Positions 9,579 to 18,477 of a stretch of DNA of 64,000 bases are shown piece by piece. The notes below the pieces were generated by a model. It was not told where the DNA came from and made no database searches. It worked only from the letters and a program-made list of their open reading frames with translations. Source of the DNA: CAVVZJ01 sp963752755 (GTDB lineage Bacteria; Planctomycetota; Planctomycetia; Isosphaerales; Isosphaeraceae); assembly GCA_963752755.1 (NCBI GenBank), contig CAVVZJ010000011.1:682001-746000 (forward strand), given 5' to 3'. The first letter of the stretch is position 1; each line of letters begins with the position of its first letter. Made by a program: the position numbers and the translations under genes.

Positions 9579-9971
9579 CTAGCGGGCCGGGACGCCTCCC
9601 ATGACCGCGATCGCTCCCGCCCCGCCGAGCGCCGCGGGTGTCGTCCCAACGCTCGCGGAACGCGCACCGACCGATCGCCGGTAACTCATCCCTCCCCTAC
9701 TATATCCACCCCCGCCATATCCCCGGGAACCATGATGTTGCAACGGATTGAGATAATTCGAGGAGATCGATTTGTTGGCGTGGAGGCCAGAGGTGTAGTT
9801 TGTGGCCACATGATGCGATACCACAGGTGCTCGGTAAGGAGTGAAGAACCCTTGCTCGACGACGGTTGGATACCCCGACGGATGGGCATAATTCTGAGCC
9901 CGTGCCGGCGTGGTGATGAGAACCAGCAGGAGTGTGATTCCGAGGAAGGCGCCACGAGGAATGGTCAGCAT
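9579..9971 (-). CDS. Small secreted protein, unknown function
   Basis: A 130-residue protein that I do not recognise. The N-terminus is a clear Sec signal peptide (basic MLTIPRGAF, hydrophobic LGITLLLVLI, cleavage after TPARAQ). The mature part is rich in Tyr, Gly, Ser and His (GYPTVVEQGFFTPYRAP; RGYGGGGYSRGGMSYRRS) and ends in a small hydrophobic Ala/Gly stretch. Such short low-complexity secreted proteins are frequent in planctomycetes. It stands alone, with an IS21 element upstream and tRNA-Sec downstream. The signal peptide is the main evidence that it is real. Confidence 0.6.
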   Translation of the reverse strand: MLTIPRGAFLGITLLLVLITTPARAQNYAHPSGYPTVVEQGFFTPYRAPVVSHHVATNYTSGLHANKSISSNYLNPLQHHGSRGYGGGGYSRGGMSYRRSVGARSASVGTTPAALGGAGAIAVMGGVPAR

Positions 9972-10100
9972 GGACGGGGCCCCTGGATGGTTGTGAGGGA
10001 AGTGAAGGCGAACGGGGCCTCGGCGGACCGTTCGAGGGGGACCTTCATGCTCAGATCGATTTTATCCGCTCCCGTGTGGATGGATCAAGAAGGGTACGGG

Positions 10101-10157
10101 AATAATCGGCTTCTCTGGTGGAAAGGGTTTCGCTTTCACAGCCCGAAGCCGATTATT
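10101..10157. promoter_or_regulatory. Nested stem-loop upstream of the secreted protein gene
   Basis: AATAATCGGCTTC (10101-10113) and its exact complement (10145-10157) enclose a second small hairpin, GAAAG (10121-10125) with CTTTC (10133-10137). A T-rich tract follows on the plus side. It may be a terminator or a structured leader. The surrounding 9972-10366 has no gene. Confidence 0.5.
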
Positions 10158-10431
10158 TCTTTCAAGAAACAAACCAAAAATAATCCTTCTCGACACGATC
10201 GCTTAGAATCGTCATTTTCTGGTGGACGGTCCGGGTGTCGAGCCGACTTCCGTAGGACTGAGATCCTGATAAACTCAGGAGACTCTCCGGAAAGCCGGAG
10301 ATTCACCGCATTCGTCTCCTCGAAACCTCGCCCCATCGGCTGCAATGTCGCAATCGTGTGCTATAATGTGAACGGCGGTCGGAAAACGTAGCGCGGGGCG
10401 GCTGAAAAACGGAGCGCCCGGTCAGTCCAGG

Positions 10432-11225
10432 CTACTTCTCCCCCGATTCCGTGTCGATCACCTCACCCTGCCGCCTACGGCGGGCCTCCCTCAGCCGGTA
10501 GCTCTCCCGGCCGGTCTCGAGGATCGTGCAGCGGTGGGTGAGCCGGTCGAGGGTCGCCCCCGTCAGCCGCTCGCTGCCCAGCACCTCCGTCCACTCCTCG
10601 AACGGCAGGTTCGTGGTCACGATCACGCTCGACCGCTCGTACGCCGTGCCGATCACATCGAAGAGCAGCTCCGCCCCCACCTTGCTGGCCGGCACGTACC
10701 CCAGCTCGTCGAGCACCAGGAGGTCGAGCTTCCGCAGCTGGGTCCGCAGCCGTGCCAGCTGCCGCTCCTCCCGGGCCTCCAGCAACAGCGTGGCCAGCTC
10801 CGTCACGCGGAAGAACCGCACCCGCTTGCCCCGGGCGCACGCCTCGGCGGCCAGCGCCGTGGCCAGGTGCGTCTTCCCGGTCCCGCTCCCGCCGATCAGC
10901 AGGATGTTCTCACGGCGTTCGATGTATTCGCACCTCATCAGTTCGAGGACCAGCGGCTTGTTCACCGACGGCACGGCCGTGAAGTCGAACCCCTCGAGGC
11001 TCTTGAGCGTGGGGAACCGCGCCGCCTTCAGCCGCCGCTCCGCCGCCCGTCGCTCGCGGTCCAGCAGCTCCAGCTCGCAGAGCTGCAGCAGGAACCCCAG
11101 GTGGTCGACGTTCTCCCGGGCGCACCGGGCCGCCACTTCTCGCACTCGGCGGTCATCGTCGGCAGCCTCAGCGCCTTGAGGTGGTGCTTCAGCAGCACCG
11201 TGCTCCTGGTCTCCAGCTTCTTCAT
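10432..11225 (-). pseudogene. istB: IS21 helper ATPase IstB (one-base break near 11137)
   Basis: AAA+ ATPase that assists the IstA transposase. Walker A is GGSGTGKTHLA and Walker B is LLVLDELGY, with sensor VIVTTNLPFEEW. The native start is ATG 11225 (MKKLETRSTVLLKHHLKAL), overlapping the istA stop as ATGA. After RLPTMTAECEK the frame is lost by one missing base and VAARCARENVDHLGFLLQ continues in the next frame, for which GTG 11145 is the first available start. Translation from that start would give a 237-residue protein lacking the N-terminal domain. The break is either a real mutation or an indel error. Confidence 0.85.
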
Positions 11226-12727
11226 GACGCCACCTCCGCCGCCAGGCTCGCGTAGGCCGACAGGTCGGGCGCCGGCACGGTGACCGCCTTGAGGTGCGGG
11301 CGGCCGTCGAGGCAGAACAGCCCGACCGGTTGTTCCCGGCGGTGCTCCAGGATCAGCCGCACGGCGTCGGCGTCGGCGACGCCCAGCTCCAGGGCCGCCT
11401 CCACGGCCCGCGTCAGCTCCGCCAGGCCGGCATGCTCCAGCAGCCGCAGGACCTTGATGAACGGCCGCGTGCCCGGCGTGCCGAACTCGGCCTCCAGCCG
11501 CCGCCGCAACACGCCGAAGCAGACCGGCAGCTCCCAGCCCGCCAGCGGCGCCGCGAAGTCGAAGGCCCCCGGCTTGCGCTCCAGCAACGCCAGGTAGTGC
11601 ACCGGCTCGTAGAAGACGCCCTCGCGGCCCCAGCGGCGGCGGTGAGTCGCCACCACGCTCTCGCCGACGACGATGCGGACCGTGTCGACGGTCCCGATGG
11701 CCGTGACCCGGTGGTGGGCGAACTGCGTCGGCACCGAGTAGTCGTTGGTGTCGAAGCGGACCAGCGACAGCGAGTCGGCCCAGGTCGGCTCGACCCGCGC
11801 CGCGACGAAGGCCTCGCCCGGCAGCGGCAGCAGCGCCGCACGCTCCTCGGTCAGCAGCTCGGCCTTGGTCGCCGGCTTGCCCCGCAGCCGGCGTGAGAGG
11901 TCCGCCCGGCAGTCGGCCTCGAGCCGGGCATTGAGCCCCTCCAGGCCGCCATGGAGCACCGGGACGGGGACGAGGAAGTTGCGGCGGGCGAAGCCGACGA
12001 GCGTCTCGACGTGCCCCTTCTCGTTGGGCCGCCGCACCAGGCAGAAGTGGCCCTCGAAGAGGTAGTGACTCTTGAGCCGGAGGAACTCGCCGGTGACCTT
12101 GCGGTCGCGGCTGCCGGTGATCCTGGCCACGGCGATCTTGGAGTTGTCGTAGCTGATACGACGCGGGACGCCGCCGAGGAAGGCGAAGGCGCGGACGTGG
12201 CCCTCGAGGAACGCCTCGGTGCACTCGCGTGGGAAGGCCTGGCAGTAGATCGCGTCGGAGTACGGCAGGGTCAGGACGAAGACGGCCACCTTGGTCGGCC
12301 GGCCGTCGAGCGTGACCTGGGCCTCGCCGAAGTCGACCTGGGCCTCGCCGGGCGGGTGGGTCAGCGGGACGAAGACCTCGGTGTGGGTGCGGCGCCAGGC
12401 CCGCACGGCGTCCTTGACGATCGTCAGGCCGCCGGTGTAGCCGTGCTCGTCCCGCAGCCGCTCGCAGAGGCGTTTGGCGGTGTGCCGCTGCTTCCTGGGG
12501 GCCTTGCGGTCCTCCTCGAGGATCTGATGGAGGACCGGCAGGAAGGGGTCGAGCTTGGGGCGGGGTCGGGGCGTGGCCCGGCGATAGCCCGGGGGCTCGG
12601 GATGGCGGAGGATCTTGGTGAGCGTGTCCCAGTGGATGTCGAATTCGCGGCAAGCGGCGCGCTTGCCCAGGCCGTCGACGAGGACGCGACGGCGGATCTC
12701 AGCCCAGTTCTCCATGTCGGTAAACAC
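11222..12727 (-). CDS. istA: IS21 transposase IstA
   Basis: A 501-residue DDE transposase starting at ATG 12727 (MFTDMENWAEIRRRVLVDG). The N-terminal helix-turn-helix (KRAACREFDIHWDTLTKIL) binds the repeated end motifs. The core follows with HPPGEAQVDFGEAQV (first D), PRRISYDNSKIA (second D) and RRPNEKGHVETLVGFARRN (E), then a C-terminal beta-barrel region with NDYSVPTQFAHHRV. The stop overlaps the istB start by 4 bases, so the two are translationally coupled. No disruption is visible. Confidence 0.92.
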   Translation of the reverse strand: MFTDMENWAEIRRRVLVDGLGKRAACREFDIHWDTLTKILRHPEPPGYRRATPRPRPKLDPFLPVLHQILEEDRKAPRKQRHTAKRLCERLRDEHGYTGGLTIVKDAVRAWRRTHTEVFVPLTHPPGEAQVDFGEAQVTLDGRPTKVAVFVLTLPYSDAIYCQAFPRECTEAFLEGHVRAFAFLGGVPRRISYDNSKIAVARITGSRDRKVTGEFLRLKSHYLFEGHFCLVRRPNEKGHVETLVGFARRNFLVPVPVLHGGLEGLNARLEADCRADLSRRLRGKPATKAELLTEERAALLPLPGEAFVAARVEPTWADSLSLVRFDTNDYSVPTQFAHHRVTAIGTVDTVRIVVGESVVATHRRRWGREGVFYEPVHYLALLERKPGAFDFAAPLAGWELPVCFGVLRRRLEAEFGTPGTRPFIKVLRLLEHAGLAELTRAVEAALELGVADADAVRLILEHRREQPVGLFCLDGRPHLKAVTVPAPDLSAYASLAAEVAS

Positions 12728-12873
12728 CCATGTACCTCGCGAGGTCGAGTCAGGGATGGGGTGGAGCCACCCTCAAGCCTGGCCCGGTCTCCACGAGGGG
12801 AGCCATGGGCGCTACGTTTTTCGACCGCCCGCCGGTCACCGCCCCGCGCTACGTTTTTCGGCCGCCGTTCACA

Positions 12874-13140
12874 TATAATTAACACTGCTTCGCGGACGCT
12901 TCTGATTCGCAATCGGAGGCCCCGTCCTGGCATGTCGTCGCGGCGCTGACGGCGCGTCCTCGTCGCCGAACGAACTTCACAATGGGCAAAATAGATGTGG
13001 TAATCTGCTGCTGATTAAAGAGTTGGGTTGTGACTCCTGGCGCCAGAAGAAGCGTCCCCTCGGTGGCCTCACGTCGTCTCGGAGGCGTCCCAGCGCGTTG
13101 CCGAGGTGTTCCGGGACCATCCGAAGTCTTTCTGGATGGC
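12874..13140. repeat. Dispersed repeat, copy A (extended -10 and conserved blocks)
   Basis: It begins at the TATAAT box (12874-12879), whose upstream half GTGTGC is stranded at 10356-10361 by the IS21 insertion. Conserved with copy B (58648-58925) are GCCGAACGAACTTCA (12965-12979), AATGG..AAAAT just after it, and GCGTCCCC-N7-CCTCAC-N13-CGTCC from 13052. Spacings match within 1-2 bp. No gene was recognised in it. It could be a small RNA gene, a repeat element or the end of an unrecognised coding unit. Confidence 0.55.
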
Positions 13141-13339
13141 AAAACAAAGCGGACTCGACGTCGGACCCGGAATCCATGAGCCTGTTCGCAACTCCAAAGC
13201 AGGACGATTCTCCCACCTTCCCGGTGAGCCTCAGAGGATTCTGATCTGACGAACTTCAGGGCCACTTCTGCCGGCAAGGAGTCACTTCCCGGTGATTCTC
13301 TGGCCATCGATCACGGCGAGGTTAGGTTAAAAAAGGTTA

Positions 13340-13511
13340 GGCTCATGATGGATTCCGGGGTGGTGGCCCCCTGATGTTGGCCGTAAGCCATTGCAGGAAA
13401 GGCGTTTAATCACCCAGAAGGCAAGAGCCTCGCCCCCGAGCCGTAAATCGCTTCCTCAAGAGAAGTTACGACGAGATCGCCGAGCCACCACCCCGGAATC
13501 CATCATGAGCC
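13340..13511. mobile_element. 172-bp miniature element with 28-bp perfect inverted repeats
   Basis: The 28 bases at 13340-13367 (starting GGCTCATGATGGATTCC) are the exact complement of 13484-13511. The 116-bp interior has no gene. The perfect long arms indicate recent mobility or strong constraint. No target duplication is obvious in the A-rich flanks. Confidence 0.75.
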
Positions 13512-13684
13512 ATTGAAAAATGCTGACAGAGGTCTCTCAAGCGATTTCCTCTACGGAGAATCGCTCTAGTTTTACAGCAGCAGCAAATCCGCGGTGTTTC
13601 TGGTAACATCGAATCATAGGGAACTGAACATGCGAGGACCGGCCGGCCCGTCGCCCCAACACCTCATGTCGGGAGGGAGCCTCC

Positions 13685-15084
13685 ATGACACCGGACGACG
13701 TGCGCGCCGCGGCCGAGCGACTGGTCGACTTCCACGAGCGGTTCGCCCCGCTCTTCGGTAAGGAGCAGGCTCAGGACCATGCCTATGACTACGTCAAGGG
13801 CCTGATGGTCTGCCCCGACCGCAAGAGCGTCGAGCCGATCGCCCTCCTGGTCGGCCACGGCGATGTCTCGGGCCTCCAGAAGTTCATCAACAGCGCCCCC
13901 TGGCAGTACGACGACGTCCAGGCTGAACTCCAGGCCGTCTTCGACGGCGAGCTGGTCCCCTCGGCGGCCGGGTCGCCCGCCGGCGTCGTCGGTGTCATCG
14001 ACGAGTCGGCCTTCGCCAAGCAGGGCGTACACTCCGCGGGCGTGGCCCGGCAGCACAACGGCCGGCTCGGCAAGGAAGACAACTGCCAGGTCGGCGTCTT
14101 CCTCGTCGGCGTTACCCCCGCGGGGGCCGCGCTGTTGGACCACCGGCTCTACCTGCCCAAGCCCTGGTGCGAGGACACGCCTGAGGCCCGGGCGCGGCGC
14201 GGCAAGGCGCACATCCCCGAGGACGTGACCTTCCGGCCCAAGGCCCGGATCGCTGCCGAACTGGTCCGCGGGGTCGTCGTGCTCGGTCAGACGCGACTGG
14301 ACTGGGTGGTCGCCGACGAGGAGTACGGCAAGGCCGGGCACTTCCACGAGGCGATGGACGAGTTGGAGCAGCGGTACGTGGTCGAGGTGCCGGTGACGAC
14401 GACCGTCTGGACCGAGGACCCGGCCGGGTGCGTGCCGGCGTACGGCGGCCGGGGCCAGCCGCCGAAGCGCCCGACACGGGAGGGTGTGAAGTCCGTGGCC
14501 GCGGTAGCCGCGGGGCTGCCCGCCGAAGCCTGGCAGACCCTGAAGGTGCGCGAAGGGGCGTGCGGGCCGCTGGTGTTCGAGTTCGCGGCGGTGCGGGTGT
14601 GGGCGATGCGCGACCAGAAGCCGGGGCCACCGGTGTGGCTGCTGATCCGCCGGTCGCTGGAGGCGATCCCCGAGGTCAAGTACTACATCTCCAACGGCGG
14701 GGCCGAGACGCCCTTGAAGGTCCTGGCGTTGGTCGCCTGCACGCGCCACCGAGTGGAGGAATACTTCGGCGAGGCCAAGACGTACCTGGGGATGGCGCAG
14801 TACGAGACGCGGGCGTACGTGGGGTGGCACCATCACATGGCGCTGGTGGCGGTGGCGCACCTGTTCGTGACGTTGACGCGTCTGCGTCTGAAAAAAAGTC
14901 GAAGGGCCTGACGCTGGACCGGGCGGTGCGGCTGTTGAGGTCGGCGTTCTCCGAGGCGGAACTGACCGTGGAGAAGGCGATCGCCCTGATGGACTACCAC
15001 GAGGGGCGGAACAGGATCGCCAAGGCCTCACATGACAAGGCCTGGCACGCCAGGCACGAGGGCGTGAAATACCTGCTGCTGTAA
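13685..15084 (+). CDS. IS701 family transposase (-1 shift at A7, 14891)
   Basis: Start ATG 13685 follows GGAGGGAGCCTCC. The first 408 residues are in one frame and include VGVIDESAFAKQG (first D), LDWVVADEEYGK (second D) and HRVEEYFGEAKTYLGM (E), with GWHHHM just after. That frame stops at 14911, while the family C-terminus (GLTLDRAVRLLRSA to HEGVKYLLL) lies in the -1 frame to 15084. The switch is at seven A (14891-14897), the same place as in the remnant at 1467. In this copy the codon phase is CTG AAA AAA AGT, so slippage would fit transcriptional A insertion better than a canonical ribosomal heptamer. The stop codon TAA is also the target duplication of the nested IS5. Confidence 0.87.
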
Positions 15085-16022
15085 GAGGCTATCCGGTAAT
15101 TGATTTCCGTTTTTCCCTGGGATACTTGAAGGGAACCGGCTTCTTCGTTTGATCAGGTTTCAAAATTATAAGCATTCGATGAATCGAACTGACCTGGATC
15201 ATTGCCGCGCTCGATTCGGGCGACCTTTCGTAGTCCCGGCTGTGTCGGCGATACCGCCCCAGCCAGGCGAAGCTCCGCTCCACCACCCAGCGACGGTGCA
15301 ACAGCACGAACCCCTGCGCACCGACAGGTCGCTCCACCACCTCAATCACGTAGCCGGCTCCCGTCTTCTTCAACCAGGACTCCAGCGCATGATTGTGGTA
15401 CTTCTGGTCGGCCCACAACTTCGCCAACCGAGTGCGGTGCTCGGTGGTCAGTCGGCCCAAGACCTCCGGGGCCGCCGTGCCGTCGTCGGCCGAGGCCGCC
15501 GTGACCATCACGACCAGCAGCAAACCCAACGTGTCCACGATGATGTGACGCTTCGTCCCCCGGATCTTCTGGCCGCCGTCGTACCCCCGCACGCCCCCGA
15601 TCTCCGTCCCCTTGACGGTCTGGCTGTCGATGCTCCCGGCACTGGGGTTCGGATCACGCCCGGCGGCCTGACGCACCTCTTGTCGCAGGGCATCGTTGAT
15701 CCGCTGCCAGGTGCCGTCGGCCCGCCACTGCTGGAAGTAGTCGTGGACGGTGCTCCGGGCCGGCAGGTCATGGGGCAGCATGTCCCACTGGCAGCCGCTG
15801 CGGTTGAGGTAGAAGATGGCGTTGAGCACCTCCCGGATCTCGACCTCCCGGGGTCGTCCCACGCGGCTGACGGGGATCAGCGGCTCGATGATCTGCCACT
15901 GCTCGTCGGTGAGGTCGGAGGGATAGGGCTTTCGCATCGGGGTGTGCTCCATCGTTGGTGTAACTCGCGGACCTCCTGACTTGGTAAGAGTTTACAAACT
16001 CTGAGGATTACCGGATAGCCTC
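15085..16022 (-). mobile_element. IS5 family element nested in IS701
   Basis: The inverted repeat GAGGCTATCCGGTAAT at 15085-15100 has its exact complement at 16007-16022. TAA is duplicated at 15082-15084 and 16023-16025. The 938-bp element carries one transposase. Confidence 0.9.
15089..15952 (-). CDS. IS5 family transposase
   Basis: An intact 287-residue DDE transposase. It begins MEHTPMRKPYPSDLTDEQW; the internal MRKPYPSD start at 15937 is equally possible. Catalytic blocks are SIDSQTVKGTE (first D), KLWADQKYHNHAL (second D) and RRWVVERSFAWLGRYRRHSRDYE (E, R-x3-R-x6-K/Y type). The zinc-free N-terminal domain WQIIEPLIPVSRVGRPREVE is normal for the IS5 (IS1031-like) group. The stop lies inside the terminal repeat. 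A related but 5'-truncated copy is at 26764-27315. Confidence 0.92.
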   Translation of the reverse strand: MEHTPMRKPYPSDLTDEQWQIIEPLIPVSRVGRPREVEIREVLNAIFYLNRSGCQWDMLPHDLPARSTVHDYFQQWRADGTWQRINDALRQEVRQAAGRDPNPSAGSIDSQTVKGTEIGGVRGYDGGQKIRGTKRHIIVDTLGLLLVVMVTAASADDGTAAPEVLGRLTTEHRTRLAKLWADQKYHNHALESWLKKTGAGYVIEVVERPVGAQGFVLLHRRWVVERSFAWLGRYRRHSRDYERSPESSAAMIQVSSIHRMLIILKPDQTKKPVPFKYPREKRKSITG

Positions 16023-16059
16023 TAAAACTAGGGCAAATCTGGCTTTTCGTACACCCTCT

Positions 16060-16937
16060 GAGACCGGGGCCGGCCCAGGCCGCCGAGCCGCTGGTCGCGC
16101 TGCACCGCCGGGTCCTGGCCGTCGACGGCACCTTCCTCAAAGCGGCCGCCGCTGTCGTTTGGGCGATCCGCCGTCGAGGGAGTAAAACCGGCGCACGACT
16201 CGACTTTCATCTCGACGTCGAGACCTGGCTGCCGGAACTGCTGGTCATCCCCAATGACCGCGAGGGCGCGGCGAAGACCGCTCAAGATACGATCACGGCC
16301 GGGGCCATTCATCTCTACGATCGGGGCATCTTCAGCTTCGATCTGATCGCGGCGCATGCCCCCAAGACGGCCGATTTCGTGATGCGAATCCGCGAGCCGG
16401 GGCCGCGCTGCCCGAAACTCGAAACCGCCGAAACGCGCGAACTCACTCCAGAAGCCCGGGGCGCGGGCGTCACGAGCGATCGCCTGGTGCCGCCTGGTGG
16501 GCTCGGACCATCGCAGACCGCCGGATCTGGTCCTGCGCGCGGTGGTGATCATCCCCGCGGACGACCCTGAGAATCCGGTCTATCTGCTGACGACGTTGCT
16601 CGACCTCGACGCGTCGATCATCGGGCTCTTGTACCGGCATCGCTGGCAGATCGAGCTGTTCTTCCGCTGGTTGAAGTCGTACGCCCGGTTCGACCACCTG
16701 ATCAGCCACAACCGCGAGGGTGTGCTGCTGAACTTCTACGTGACCGTGATCGGCGTGACGCTGATGTATCTTCACATGGGCCATCGTCCCAGCAAATATC
16801 TGTTCCTCATGATGGGGATGGTGGCGAACGGATCGGCGACGCTGGAGGAGGTCATGCCGATCCTTCGGGAACGGGAACGACAGTGCAAGATGCAGCGTGA
16901 TCGTGTCGCGCGGAAGCGTACCGAAAGACCGAAGTGA
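16060..16937 (+). pseudogene. IS4 family transposase, N-terminally truncated
   Basis: The frame starts without an N-terminus at about 16060. It shows VLAVDGTFLKAAAAV (first D), LIPNDREGAAKT-like and IHLYDRGIFSFDLI (second D), then a one-base break near 16490. The last frame (to 16937) has LYRHRWQIELFFRWLKSY, the Y-R-x-R-W-x-I-E-x-x-F/x-W-L-K signature of IS4 (E). It is truncated and frameshifted, so inactive. Its 3' end meets the ISL3-like remnant tail to tail. Confidence 0.75.
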
Positions 16938-17089
16938 GCGATCCAGGCCAGTCCGCGCTCTGCGGCCGAGGTCGCGCCGCTGCAAGCGCCGCGCTCGCCC
17001 ACGAAACGACAGGAGACGACCACCAGCCCCTTCAATTCGTCGTGCTTGCGGATGACCCAACAAGGGGACCCCCTCCGAAACAGGAATCC

Positions 17090-18270
17090 CGGACACTATT
17101 GGGTCGAACAGCCGGTACACCTGCTCGATCAGCTCGCGCAGGGTCCGTAACCGGGGCAGGCCCCGGCTGATTCGCAGCAGCGTCCGCCGCTCGGCCGGGC
17201 TGAGCCGACGCTGCACGAACAGGTACCGGTGCTCGAACAACGCGCCGATCTTCTGCTCCAGCCGCTTCTTCTGCCGGGCCCTCCGCCGGGCCTCCTTGGT
17301 ACTCGGGCGGCCGCGCCGGAGCTTGGGCTTGCGGGCGGCCAGGCCCTTGCGGGCCTTGGCCACGGCGCCGAGCACCGCCTTGGTCAGTTCGCGAAGGACA
17401 TGGAACGTGCAAATCTGATGGGGGATCTCGCCGAAGACCGTGGCGATGGGGGTGGGATACAGGGCCGAGCCGTCGGTGGTGATCCCGCGCAGGCCCAGGC
17501 CCCGCTGCTCCAGGGCGGCCTGGAACCGCCGGAAGAAGGCGGTGATGTCGTCCTGCTTCGGGTCGCGGGAGAGGGCCTGGTAGGGGATCCGTTTGAAGGT
17601 GCGGTTATCGACGATCGACAGGATGCAGAACGGGCCGTCGTACAGCTCGTCGGCGGCGATGTAACCGGAGAAGTCCTTCAGCGCCCAGTCCAGGGGCTCG
17701 GCTTCCATCCGGCGCGCCGCCTTTTTCCCCCCCGGCCTCGACCCAGTTCTGGACGGTGGCCCAGGGGACGAAGACGCGATGATCGCGCCAGAGGCTCCAG
17801 CTGGCGGCCTGGTAGGGCAGGCCGTCCTCGACGACGAGGCGGACGGCCAGGGCCACGACCCGTCTGGTGTAATGGCGGCCGGGCGCGGCCAGATCGCTAC
17901 AGTCGGCGTTGAAGGACTTGCGGCACGCGGTGCAGTAGTGCTGGGAGTAGGTCAGGACGACATCGCATGGCCGCCCGGCGTCGAGGTCGCCGAGGTCGTG
18001 GAGTGTGCGTTGGAAGACGCGGTCGCGGTAGGAGCTGTGGCCGCACCGCGGGCAGGGCCGACGCCGGTAATTGCGGCTGCGCTGTCGGGTCTTGGCCTGG
18101 GGCAGATGTTCGACGCAGGTGATCCCCTCGGTGGGGTCGGGCAGGTCTTCTCCGGGTCCTGGCAAGGCGCGGTGCTCCTGTAAGAGGTTCCTACAGGGAA
18201 ATACGCAGAAAGAGCCCGACCGGTTCGCTTCTCGACCCGGTAGCCATGCTAGAGACTCGACAATTGTCAA
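17090..18270 (-). pseudogene. ISL3-like DDE transposase with N-terminal zinc ribbon, 3' truncated
   Basis: The upstream frame (to about 17727) has two Cys pairs, PCPRCGHSSY and HYCTACRKSF, and a helix-turn-helix ending WATVQNWVEAGGEK. The catalytic part continues from about 17722 in another frame: YIAADELYDGPF (first D), LRGITTDGSALYP (second D) and HQICTFHVLRELTKAV. The switch coincides with G7A5 on the minus strand (17722-17733) and is a +1 (or -2) change. After FDPIVSGIP the homology ends near 17090 and the last catalytic Glu is not seen, so the element is cut by the IS4 remnant. The exact start is unclear; the long frame opens at 18270. Confidence 0.6.
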
Positions 18271-18442
18271 CTATATGCGCCCCCTTTGGAGCCAGGAGTT
18301 CCGTGTGTTTCAGGGGACTGCTGCGGGGAGCAGGACTGTTTGATCGCCCGGCGTTGGCAACCCCATGAGCGGGGATAGGACGACCGGGGGCCGATGCCCA
18401 CGGTCACTGAAACAAGGGGGTGCAGCCTTGACCGCCTCTTGT

Positions 18443-18456
18443 GTTGCAGATACAAC
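18443..18456. promoter_or_regulatory. Operator-like dyad O1 upstream of the MarR gene
   Basis: GTTGCAGATACAAC, 22 bp before the MarR start. It matches O2 (18958-18971) at all but two positions and has GTTG/CAAC arms. It is probably the autoregulatory site of the MarR protein (inference). Confidence 0.7.
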
Positions 18457-18477
18457 CAATGTGGAGGTACAGGGGCC

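Larger units (their letters stand above)
10367..12873 (-). mobile_element. IS21 family element with intact ends
   Basis: Terminal inverted repeats at 10367-10401 and 12839-12873 begin TGTGAACGGCGG and differ at few positions. A further internal copy of the GCGCTACGTTTTTCG unit lies at about 12809-12823, the multiple-repeat layout typical of IS21. The element is flanked by TATAA on both sides (10362-10366 and 12874-12878), a 5-bp target duplication. It has split a TATAAT box. Confidence 0.92.
13570..16027 (+). mobile_element. IS701 family element, split by a nested IS5
   Basis: The left end is TTTTACAGCAGCAG (13570-13583). The right end is CTGCTGCTGTAA (15073-15084) joined to AA (16026-16027) once the IS5 at 15085-16022 and one TAA duplication are removed. 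That reconstruction gives a perfect 14-bp inverted repeat. Both ends are flanked by CTAG (13566-13569 and 16028-16031), matching the YTAR target duplication known for IS701. Confidence 0.88.

Noticed and set aside
11130..11145. Programmed frameshift in istB
   Set aside because: There is no slippery run at the break; a missing G explains it better.
11028..12653. A 541-codon minus-strand frame in the IS21 element
   Set aside because: It is a shadow of istA; only its last 30 codons before the break are the real istB start.
13664..15031. A 455-codon minus-strand open frame
   Set aside because: It is antisense to the IS701 transposase, with no family similarity.
18259..18268. GACAATTGTC palindrome near the ISL3-like remnant
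   Set aside because: It is only 10 bp and adjoins a dead transposase; too short to support an operator.
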